Below are positions 57,393 through 64,000 of a DNA stretch of 64,000 nt, piece after piece (position 1 is the stretch's first letter; every line of letters starts with the position of its first letter). Source of the stretch: Alkalibacillus aidingensis (lineage in GTDB: Bacteria > Bacillota > Bacilli > Bacillales > Alkalibacillaceae). Both the position numbers and the translations under genes were made by a program. The notes under the pieces were generated by a model. It was not told where the DNA came from, searched no databases, and was given only the letters and a program-made list of their open reading frames with translations. Where the stretch lies: positions 682,001 to 746,000 of the forward strand of contig NZ_JABXWU010000001.1 in NCBI RefSeq assembly GCF_014595945.1, read 5' to 3'.

Positions 57393-58025
57393 TCAGATTT
57401 GTTTTTTCTCAATGATACTTTTAATTTTCGTAGAAAGCAAATCAATTGCGACGTGATTCTGTCCACCTTCTGGAATAATGATATCAGCATACCTTTTGGC
57501 AGGTTCAACAAATTGTAAATGCATAGGGCGCACCACATTAATATATTGTTCCATGACAGATTCTAACGTTCTGCCTCTTTCCTTGATATCACGCATCATT
57601 CGTCTAATGATACGTATATCGGCATCCGTATCAACAAAAACTTTTATATCCATCATATTACGTAATCTTTCGTCCTCTAACACTAAAATTCCTTCTAAAA
57701 TGATAACATCTTTTGGTTCTACTAAAATTGATTCATTAGATCGCGTATGCAATTCATAATTATAAACCGGTTTTTTAATCGTTTGCCGGTTAGACAATTT
57801 TTTCAAATGGTCAATTAATAAATCGTTATCAAACGCTAAAGGATGATCATAATTTGTTCCTAACCTTTCTTCAAAAGGTAGATGAGATTGATCTTTGTAG
57901 TAAGAGTCTTGTTCGATCATTAGTATTGAAGTATTTTGAAATTGATCACAAATACTTCTTGTGACTGTTGTTTTGCCTGAGCCTGTCCCACCAGCCACTC
58001 CAATGATGATTGGTTTGTCATTCAA
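57393..58025 (-). CDS. udk: Uridine kinase
   Basis: Pyrimidine salvage: phosphorylates uridine and cytidine. 210 residues; P-loop [22 protein letters not shown], and [12 protein letters not shown]. Begins with TTG at 58025 (M-N-D-K-P), with GGGAG about 10 nt upstream; no ATG lies nearby. Same gene order (trmR-udk-greA) as other Bacillaceae, minus the U32-peptidase genes often found between. Confidence 0.95.
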   Translation of the reverse strand: MNDKPIIIGVAGGTGSGKTTVTRSICDQFQNTSILMIEQDSYYKDQSHLPFEERLGTNYDHPLAFDNDLLIDHLKKLSNRQTIKKPVYNYELHTRSNESILVEPKDVIILEGILVLEDERLRNMMDIKVFVDTDADIRIIRRMMRDIKERGRTLESVMEQYINVVRPMHLQFVEPAKRYADIIIPEGGQNHVAIDLLSTKIKSIIEKKQI

Positions 58026-58074
58026 TTTATGACTACTCCCTTCCCATTATGCTTAATCTAAGTAAACTATTCAA

Positions 58075-58704
58075 TTATTTCTTCAAAGCAATTGCTATAC
58101 CATCACCAGTTTCGATCATCGTCGTTTCATACTGTGGATGGCTAAATAACCATTCATTAAAAGTGGCTATTTTCTCACCTATTTTAACCCATCGTTTATT
58201 TTCCTGTACTGCTTTAGAAACATATCCTTTGAACAGGACATTGTCAACGATGATTAATCCCCCAGACTTAAGAAACGGATGAACCACTTCAACATATTTT
58301 TGATATTCACCTTTTGCTGCGTCAATAAAAACAAGGTCAACAGATGATGGTTTTGTTTCTTCTAACCATACTACTGCATCGTTATAATTCACTTCAATTC
58401 GATGGTCAAGGTTGGCTTTTTTTACAAAGCTTATTGCATCATGATAACGTTTCTCATCACGTTCAACAGTCTGTATGATCACATTCGAATCACTTTTAGC
58501 CATTTGAATCGCTGAATAACCTATAGCCGCTCCAATTTCTATAATTTTCTTAGGCCTATGAATCCGGATAATTTGTTTTAAAAACTCGATTCCGTCCTTC
58601 TCCATAATCGGTACTTGTTGGTTGGCGGCATATTGCTCCATCTCAGTTAATAATTCGTCCTGATCTTTGTATAACGATTGAATATACTGTTTGGTTTGCT
58701 CCAT
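58075..58704 (-). CDS. trmR: tRNA 5-hydroxyuridine methyltransferase TrmR
   Basis: O-methyltransferase (YrrM) that makes mo5U at the wobble position. 209 residues, class I fold: IIEIGAAIGYSAIQMA, DLVFIDAAKGEYQKY and LIIVDNVLFKG. Third methyltransferase in the window aimed at tRNA, with trmK and mtaB (methylthio). Confidence 0.9.
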   Translation of the reverse strand: MEQTKQYIQSLYKDQDELLTEMEQYAANQQVPIMEKDGIEFLKQIIRIHRPKKIIEIGAAIGYSAIQMAKSDSNVIIQTVERDEKRYHDAISFVKKANLDHRIEVNYNDAVVWLEETKPSSVDLVFIDAAKGEYQKYVEVVHPFLKSGGLIIVDNVLFKGYVSKAVQENKRWVKIGEKIATFNEWLFSHPQYETTMIETGDGIAIALKK

Positions 58705-58823
58705 GATGATACTCCTTTATGGTTCCTATGATAAACAACCTTTATAACGAGGTCATTCTACCACAAAAAAAGATGGGAATGCGAATGATTTACGCACCCC
58801 CTCTATTCTTGTTCAATTGTTAA

Positions 58824-59945
58824 TTATTCCTCCCTAGATGGGCGGTACTCCTCAATGTTCTCTTCATGCTCTGCATAAGTTTCAGCATAATGAACGTCAC
58901 CTTCATATGAAGCCACAAAATACAAATAATCATGCTCTGTTGGGTATAGGGCTGCTTCCATAGCATTCTGATGGATGTTAGAGATTGGGCCAGGTGGTAA
59001 CCCTTCATTGAGATATGTGTTAAACGGATGTTCATACTCCAAATCATCCCATAACACCCGATCCTTATGCTCTCCCATTGCATATAGTACTGTCGGATCT
59101 GTTTGTAAAGGCATGTTCTCTTCTATGCGATTATAAAACACACCTGAGATCATATGACGATCCTCTTCTTCAACAGCCTCCATTTCTATCAGAGAGGCCA
59201 TTGTTATCGCTTCATGGATGGAAAGCCCTTGCTCAGTCATTTGATCAATGTAAGCATAAATTTGATTTTGTGTTTGTTGTAGCATCATTTCAACTATTTC
59301 ATTTACCGTTTGATCCTCACTATAGAATGGGTAAGTGATCGCGTATAAATACCCTTCTAGAGGATAACGGATATCTTCATCTAAAATATCTTTTGACAAT
59401 AGATTTGGATAAAGCTCAATTAAGGACTCAATATATTCTTCATCAGTCATATGGTCTAAAAATTCATCCTCATCAACAGATGTGTTCTCTCCAATAATTT
59501 CAGCGATTGTTTCAATATTAGATCCTTCTGGTATAGTCACCGTAAATAGTGGATCAACTAAAATAACACCCGTTTTTAATGACTCGATAATTTCATCTAT
59601 TTCCATACTTTTTGAAAACTGATACTCACCAGCTTGGAAACCAGACTCATTTTTAAAAGCAACATAGTAACGAAAAATACTACCGTTGCTAATTACTTCA
59701 TTCTCCTCCAGTATTTCTCCAATATCACCTACACCTGAGCCCATTGGAATTTCAACATTTATAATTTCATTGTCTTCAGGGTCAACCGGGCTTAAACCTG
59801 TTTTGATATAATTGTAAACAGAATATCCACCTATTGATATTAGGATTATAAATACTAATAATACAATGAGAATAATCTTTCTTGCTAAGCTAGCCTCTTT
59901 AATTCGTTCTTGTTTCATTTGATCGTTATGTTCGTTGGATGGCAA
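58824..59945 (-). CDS. mltG: Endolytic murein transglycosylase MltG
   Basis: Cuts nascent glycan strands next to growing peptidoglycan. 373 residues: cytoplasmic head, membrane helix (IILIVLLVFIILISIGGYSVY), LysM-like part, and the YceG domain with the catalytic Glu in ITMASLIEMEA, FYNRIEENMPLQTDPTVLY and LNEGLPPGPISN. Starts with TTG (59945), well placed after GGGGGATGTACG; an ATG ten codons in is the alternative. Confidence 0.94.
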   Translation of the reverse strand: MPSNEHNDQMKQERIKEASLARKIILIVLLVFIILISIGGYSVYNYIKTGLSPVDPEDNEIINVEIPMGSGVGDIGEILEENEVISNGSIFRYYVAFKNESGFQAGEYQFSKSMEIDEIIESLKTGVILVDPLFTVTIPEGSNIETIAEIIGENTSVDEDEFLDHMTDEEYIESLIELYPNLLSKDILDEDIRYPLEGYLYAITYPFYSEDQTVNEIVEMMLQQTQNQIYAYIDQMTEQGLSIHEAITMASLIEMEAVEEEDRHMISGVFYNRIEENMPLQTDPTVLYAMGEHKDRVLWDDLEYEHPFNTYLNEGLPPGPISNIHQNAMEAALYPTEHDYLYFVASYEGDVHYAETYAEHEENIEEYRPSREE

Positions 59946-60049
59946 CGTACATCCCCCTATTCTTAACCAATTCAGCTACCATTTTAAAGTATAAAATAAA
60001 ATTCGATAATTTTCTATCTTTACCTATAAATTATTTAGGAAAGTCGACC

Positions 60050-60104
60050 AAAAGAAAAGAGGACCGTTCCAATCCGTCACCTTTCATGACTTTGGAACAG
60101 TCCC
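60050..60104 (-). terminator. Terminator of the alaS operon
   Basis: GGACTGTTCCAA / TTGGAACGGTCC stem on the minus strand, then TCTTTTCTTTT, after yrzB. Confidence 0.88.
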
Positions 60105-60125
60105 CTATTTGATGCTATCAACAAA

Positions 60126-60407
60126 TTATTCGATTTCTTCTTCCTCAGTGAAGGTAGCTAACATTTCTTCGACCATTTCCCACTCTTCTTCTGTATCAAT
60201 CTGATAAAGTGTTAAGTCATCTTCGTCCTCATTCGTCTCTTCATAACGAAAAGCAAATACCTCTACCTCTTCCTCCTCTGCTTGTTCAGCAGGGACAGCT
60301 ACTAAGTAAGATTTCTCTGTATGATCTGCATCAAATGTAAATAAAACATCAAATAAATGTTCTTCTCCTGACTCATCTGGGATGATAATTCGTTCTTTTT
60401 CACTCAT
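60126..60407 (-). CDS. yrzB: YrzB, DUF1292 protein
   Basis: About 93 residues from MSEKERIIIPDESGEEHLF; highly acidic, with the DUF1292 pattern FDVLFTFDADHTEKSYLVAVPA and a C-terminal run of Glu. ATG at 60407 with AAAGGAGGGG. Follows ruvX in the conserved alaS-ireB-ruvX-yrzB operon. Function unknown. Confidence 0.92.
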   Translation of the reverse strand: MSEKERIIIPDESGEEHLFDVLFTFDADHTEKSYLVAVPAEQAEEEEVEVFAFRYEETNEDEDDLTLYQIDTEEEWEMVEEMLATFTEEEEIE

Positions 60408-60420
60408 GGTAACCCCTCCT

Positions 60421-60837
60421 TTACCGTTTTGCATCAAGGTAACTTTGTAAAATCATGACCGCCGCCATCTTATCAATAACCTTCTTGCGTTTCTTACGAC
60501 TCATATCAGCATCAATTAAGACTCGCTCAGCAGCCATAGTTGTTAACCGTTCATCCCATAGGACGACTGGTAATTCAAATTGCTCCTCTAAGTATTGCGC
60601 AAATCTTTCTGATGCCTCTCCACGCTCACCAATTGTTCCATTCATATTTTTAGGCAAACCAACGACAATCTTACTCACTTCATATTGGGAAATTAATTCG
60701 GCAAAACGATTATTGATCGTAGAATAATCTTCTTCATCCCACTTAATCGTTTCAATCCCTTGAGCAGTAAAATGAAGTGCATCTGAAATAGCTACACCTA
60801 TAGTTTTTTGACCAACATCTAATCCTAATATTTTCAT
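60421..60837 (-). CDS. ruvX: Putative pre-16S rRNA nuclease / Holliday junction resolvase YqgF
   Basis: 138-residue RNase H-like fold: [45 protein letters not shown] and a C-terminal acidic residue in [14 protein letters not shown]. Its ATG overlaps the ireB stop (ATGA). Confidence 0.95.
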   Translation of the reverse strand: MKILGLDVGQKTIGVAISDALHFTAQGIETIKWDEEDYSTINNRFAELISQYEVSKIVVGLPKNMNGTIGERGEASERFAQYLEEQFELPVVLWDERLTTMAAERVLIDADMSRKKRKKVIDKMAAVMILQSYLDAKR

Positions 60838-61103
60838 CTATGTTCCTCTTTATTCGCTTTCAAATAATATTTAACGACCTCTTCGATAATTTCGTCTCTT
60901 TCGACTCTTGTAATTAAGTTTCGTGCATCATTATGACGAGGGATATAAGCAGGGTCACCCGATAGTAAATAACCGACAATCTGGTTAATTGGGTTATAAC
61001 CTTTCTCTTCTAGTGACTGATAAACTGTATGCAGTATTTCATTAACTAACTGCTCTTGAGAGTCGTCTGAAAACTGAAATTTCATTGTGTGATCATTTGT
61101 CAT
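60834..61103 (-). CDS. ireB: IreB/YrzL family regulatory phosphoprotein (DUF965)
   Basis: About 89 residues: the N-terminal [11 protein letters not shown] contains the Thr residues phosphorylated by PASTA kinases in Enterococcus IreB, followed by the compact DUF965 domain ([38 protein letters not shown]). In other Firmicutes the family affects cell-wall stress and MurA turnover. ATG 61103 with GAGGGGGATT. Confidence 0.92.
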   Translation of the reverse strand: MTNDHTMKFQFSDDSQEQLVNEILHTVYQSLEEKGYNPINQIVGYLLSGDPAYIPRHNDARNLITRVERDEIIEEVVKYYLKANKEEHR

Positions 61104-61150
61104 CAATAAATCCCCCTCATACCACTTTAACATCATTATAAACGTAAAAG

Positions 61151-63793
61151 CTATGAAGTTAAAACAGTTTTAATATATTCTTTTGCAGAAGCTAATGCTG
61201 CATCAATATTTTCTGGCTGTTTCCCTCCTGCTTGTGCCATATCAGGACGGCCACCGCCACCACCGCCACAACGAATAGCAGCTTCTTTGATTAGATGACC
61301 AGCATGAAAACCTTTTTCATTTAAATCCTTTGATACGCCTGAAGCTAATTGTACCTTACCATCATTCTCCATAGCTAACAATATAATACCTGAATTCAAT
61401 TTTTGCTTAAGTTCATCTACCATATTTCTTAACGCATTCATATCACTAACAGAAACTTTTTGAGCCAATAATGGGACCCCATCAATAGTTTCTAGTTGAT
61501 CTAAAATATTGGCGGATTCGTAATTAGCAAGTTTAGCTGATAAGGAATCGTTTTCTCTTTGTAAGCCTTTAATTTCTTCAAATAAGGACTCAATTCGATT
61601 CGTCACTTGCTCAGGTGTGGTTTTAAGCAAATTGGCAGAATCGATTAATAATTGTTCGCGACCTTGGTAATATTCATAAGCGCTAGGGCCAGTATATGCT
61701 TCAATTCTTCTGGTTCCTGCACCGATACCTGTTTCTTGTACGATTTTAAATAAACCAATTTCAGCTGTGTTCATCACATGACAGCCACCGCACAGTTCAA
61801 TACTATAATCGCCAATAGAAACAACTCTTACACTCTCACCATATTTTTCATCAAATAGAGCCATAGCCCCCATCTCTTTAGCTTCTTCTAAGGTTTTATG
61901 TTCAACTGTAACTGGAATCGATGCCCAAACCTTCTGATTAACAATGGTTTCAATTTCATTTATTTCTTCTTCGGTAACTGCGTTGAAATGCGTGAAATCA
62001 AAACGCAAACGGTCAGGTGCAACTAATGAGCCAGCCTGGTTGACGTGGTCCCCTAAAACATCTTTTAAAGCTTGATGTAACAAGTGAGTGGCTGAGTGGT
62101 TCTTAATTGTTTGTTGTCGCTCATTTCTAATAACTGTTGCATTAGCTAGTTGCTGAACTGCTAAATTTCCTTCTTCAACTTCAACTTGATGAAGATGTTG
62201 ACCATTAGGACCTTTTTGAACATCTGTTACCATGGCTTTACCAGATTCTGTTTCAATTGTTCCTTTATCAGCGACTTGTCCACCACTCTCAGCATAAAAC
62301 GGTGTTTCACTAAGAACAATGGTTGCTACATCACCTTGTGAGATTTGTGTAACTTTCTCTTGGTTGTGGACGATGACTTCTAATTTGGAATTTGCTTGTA
62401 GTTGATCGTATCCAATAAATTTACTTTCTTGTGTTATCGTCTGGAGAACCTCATCTTGAATTTGCATTGAATCAACTTTCTGTCTTGCTTCACGTGCACG
62501 ATCTCGCTGCTTTTTCATTTCTTTTTCAAAGCCTTCTTCATCAATTGTAAAGCCCTCAGCCTGAATATATTCTTCTGTTAATTCTTTTGGAAACCCATAA
62601 GTATCATAAAGAGTAAAGACTTCCTCACCAGGGAATACATTGCTCCCCTTATCTTTTTCAACCTGCATGACCTTCTCTAAAATCGCAAGTCCTTCTTGTA
62701 AGGTTTCATGGAAACGTTCTTCTTCTTTTTCCATCACGCTTTTAATAAAGTCTTTCTTTTCATAAACATTTGGGTAAAATTCATTCATAATTTCAGCTAC
62801 ATCATCAACTAATCGATACATGAAGGGTTCATTAATATTTAGGTCCTTTGCAAAGCGAATCGCCCTACGTAGCAACCTCCTTAACACATACCCTCTTCCT
62901 TCATTAGAAGGCAAAGCTCCATCTGCGATTGCAAACGCAACGGTTCTGACATGGTCTGCAACAACCTTAAATGCGGAATCTTCTTTGACAGACTTTCCAT
63001 ATGTTTTCCCAGATAATTCTTCAGTATGTTTAATAATGGGTTTAAATAAATCTGTCTCAAAATTCGTCGGGGTATCCTGAATGACAGATACCACACGTTC
63101 AAGCCCCATACCCGTATCTATATTCTTCTTTGGTAAAGGAGTATAAGTATCATCTGGATTGTGATTAAACTGTGAGAATACTAAATTCCAAATTTCTAAG
63201 TAACGTTCGTTTTCTCCTCCAGGGTATAATTCAGGATCATTTGGGTCATTGCCATATTTTTCTCCACGATCATAAAATATTTCCGTATTTGGCCCACTTG
63301 GTCCTTCACCAATATCCCAAAAGTTCTCTTCAATGCGAATAATACGTTCAGCAGGAATGCCTACTTGATGTAACCAGATTTCATACGCCTCTTCATCTTC
63401 TGGATGAACGGTGACAGATAATTTTTCCTCATCAAACCCAAGCCAACGATCACTCGTTAAAAACTCCCAAGCCCACACAATCGCTTCTTCTTTAAAATAA
63501 TCACCAATAGAGAAATTCCCTAACATCTCAAAAAATGTGTGGTGTCTTGCTGTGAAACCTACATTCTCAATGTCATTCGTACGGATTGATTTTTGAGCAT
63601 TAACTATTCTCGGGTTATCAGGAATAATACGTCCGTCAAAATATTTCTTTAAGGTCGCGACCCCACTATTGATCCATAATAAAGTAGGGTCGTCTTGTGG
63701 TACTAAAGACCGACTAGGTTCAATGCTATGGTTTTTTTCCTTAAAGAAATCTAAAAACATCTGTCTTACTTCATGTGATTGTAGCTGTTTCAT
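61151..63793 (-). CDS. alaS: Alanyl-tRNA synthetase
   Basis: 880 residues, full length: class II catalytic core ([30 protein letters not shown]), anticodon-independent tRNA domain, editing domain with zinc ligands in [11 protein letters not shown] and CGGCHV, and the C-terminal DHHA1 domain with [18 protein letters not shown] after AAAGGAGGAAG. Under T-box control; heads the operon with ireB, ruvX and yrzB. Confidence 0.98.
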   Translation of the reverse strand: MKQLQSHEVRQMFLDFFKEKNHSIEPSRSLVPQDDPTLLWINSGVATLKKYFDGRIIPDNPRIVNAQKSIRTNDIENVGFTARHHTFFEMLGNFSIGDYFKEEAIVWAWEFLTSDRWLGFDEEKLSVTVHPEDEEAYEIWLHQVGIPAERIIRIEENFWDIGEGPSGPNTEIFYDRGEKYGNDPNDPELYPGGENERYLEIWNLVFSQFNHNPDDTYTPLPKKNIDTGMGLERVVSVIQDTPTNFETDLFKPIIKHTEELSGKTYGKSVKEDSAFKVVADHVRTVAFAIADGALPSNEGRGYVLRRLLRRAIRFAKDLNINEPFMYRLVDDVAEIMNEFYPNVYEKKDFIKSVMEKEEERFHETLQEGLAILEKVMQVEKDKGSNVFPGEEVFTLYDTYGFPKELTEEYIQAEGFTIDEEGFEKEMKKQRDRAREARQKVDSMQIQDEVLQTITQESKFIGYDQLQANSKLEVIVHNQEKVTQISQGDVATIVLSETPFYAESGGQVADKGTIETESGKAMVTDVQKGPNGQHLHQVEVEEGNLAVQQLANATVIRNERQQTIKNHSATHLLHQALKDVLGDHVNQAGSLVAPDRLRFDFTHFNAVTEEEINEIETIVNQKVWASIPVTVEHKTLEEAKEMGAMALFDEKYGESVRVVSIGDYSIELCGGCHVMNTAEIGLFKIVQETGIGAGTRRIEAYTGPSAYEYYQGREQLLIDSANLLKTTPEQVTNRIESLFEEIKGLQRENDSLSAKLANYESANILDQLETIDGVPLLAQKVSVSDMNALRNMVDELKQKLNSGIILLAMENDGKVQLASGVSKDLNEKGFHAGHLIKEAAIRCGGGGGGRPDMAQAGGKQPENIDAALASAKEYIKTVLTS

Positions 63794-63828
63794 GAGTCTT
63801 CCTCCTTTAGATTAACGACAAATTAAAA

Positions 63829-63860
63829 AACCGCCCCTACATTTACATGTAGGGACGGTT
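63829..63860 (-). terminator. T-box leader terminator of alaS
   Basis: AACCGTCCCTACAT / ATGTAGGGGCGGTT stem, then TTTTTT, about 35 bp before alaS. Confidence 0.93.
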
Positions 63861-64000
63861 AATTCCGCGGTACCACCCTAATTATAGGTAAAACCTATCA
63901 ACTCAATGTCACCGTAACGTGGTGTAACGTCGGGGATTAGCCGCTCTCAGGATTAGCTTCGATGACCCTTCACTTAGCATTTCTCTCAGCTAAAAAAATG
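63829..64000 (-). promoter_or_regulatory. T-box riboswitch of alaS (5' end outside window)
   Basis: The T-box core AGGGTGGTACCGCGG occupies 63865-63879 on the minus strand and can form the antiterminator with part of the terminator stem. A Stem III-like hairpin (ATAGGT / ACCTAT) precedes it at 63883-63898. Uncharged tRNA-Ala should stabilise the antiterminator. Stem I with the Ala specifier begins beyond the window edge, so I cannot assign the specifier codon. Confidence 0.9.

Overview
This 64-kb window is a chromosomal backbone segment of an endospore-forming member of the Bacillaceae. The evidence is sporulation genes (gpr, spoIIP, yqfC, yqfD, sda, an uninterrupted sigK), competence genes (comEA, comEB, comEC, comER), a CIRCE/HrcA heat-shock operon, T-box and purine riboswitches, and a gene order close to the Bacillus subtilis yqe-yqf and yrr regions. 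Several proteins are very acidic (cytochrome c-550, YrrS, YrzB, GrpE, SpoIIP linker), which with a Mrp antiporter operon suggests a halophilic or haloalkaliphilic lineage; that is inference. I see no phage, insertion sequence, CRISPR array, rRNA or tRNA.

Layout. 1-178: guanine-type riboswitch with terminator, reading left out of the window. 178-3.6 kb (minus): guaB, yqfO, trmK. 3.6-4.2 kb: a gene-free stretch holding seven 52-bp tandem repeats. 4.2-20.7 kb (minus): cccA, a membrane protein, rpoD, dnaG, ppsR, ccpN, recO, yqzL, era, dgkA, ybeY, a short pgpH, phoH, yqfD, yqfC, a membrane-anchored protein, floA, nfeD, yqeY, rpsU. 20.9-21.8 kb (plus): yqeW. 21.8-36.7 kb (minus): deoC, mtaB, rsmE, prmA, dnaJ, dnaK, grpE, hrcA, hemW, lepA, yqxA, spoIIP, gpr. 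36.9 kb: rpsT (plus). 37.2-48.2 kb: holA, yqzM (plus), comEC-comEB-comEA, comER (plus), yqeM, rsfS, yqeK, nadD, yhbY, aroE, yqeH, yqeG. 48.6 kb (plus): sda behind a cluster of DnaA boxes. 48.9-54.1 kb (plus): a Mrp antiporter operon, mrpA-C-D-E-F-G. 54.3-55.2 kb (plus): sigK and a small Tyr/Pro-rich peptide gene. 55.4-64 kb (minus): alaS T-box leader, alaS, ireB, ruvX, yrzB, mltG, trmR, udk, greA, yrrS, mtnN.

Themes. Replication and transcription cores (dnaG, rpoD, holA), ribosome maturation and translation (era, ybeY, yqeH, rsfS, rpsU, rpsT, lepA, prmA, rsmE, yhbY), tRNA modification (trmK, mtaB, trmR) and protein folding (hrcA-grpE-dnaK-dnaJ) share the segment with envelope functions (floA, nfeD, dgkA, mltG) and sporulation/competence.

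Most noteworthy departures from the expected pattern: (1) a non-coding, GC-richer 52-bp tandem array made of alternating inverted arms; (2) a Mrp operon in which mrpA abuts mrpC with no mrpB; (3) a PgpH-type c-di-AMP phosphodiesterase without its large extracellular sensor domain; (4) a DnaA-box cluster ahead of sda; (5) a probable sigma-K promoter driving a 46-residue peptide beside sigK; (6) a probable ATT start for yqfD.
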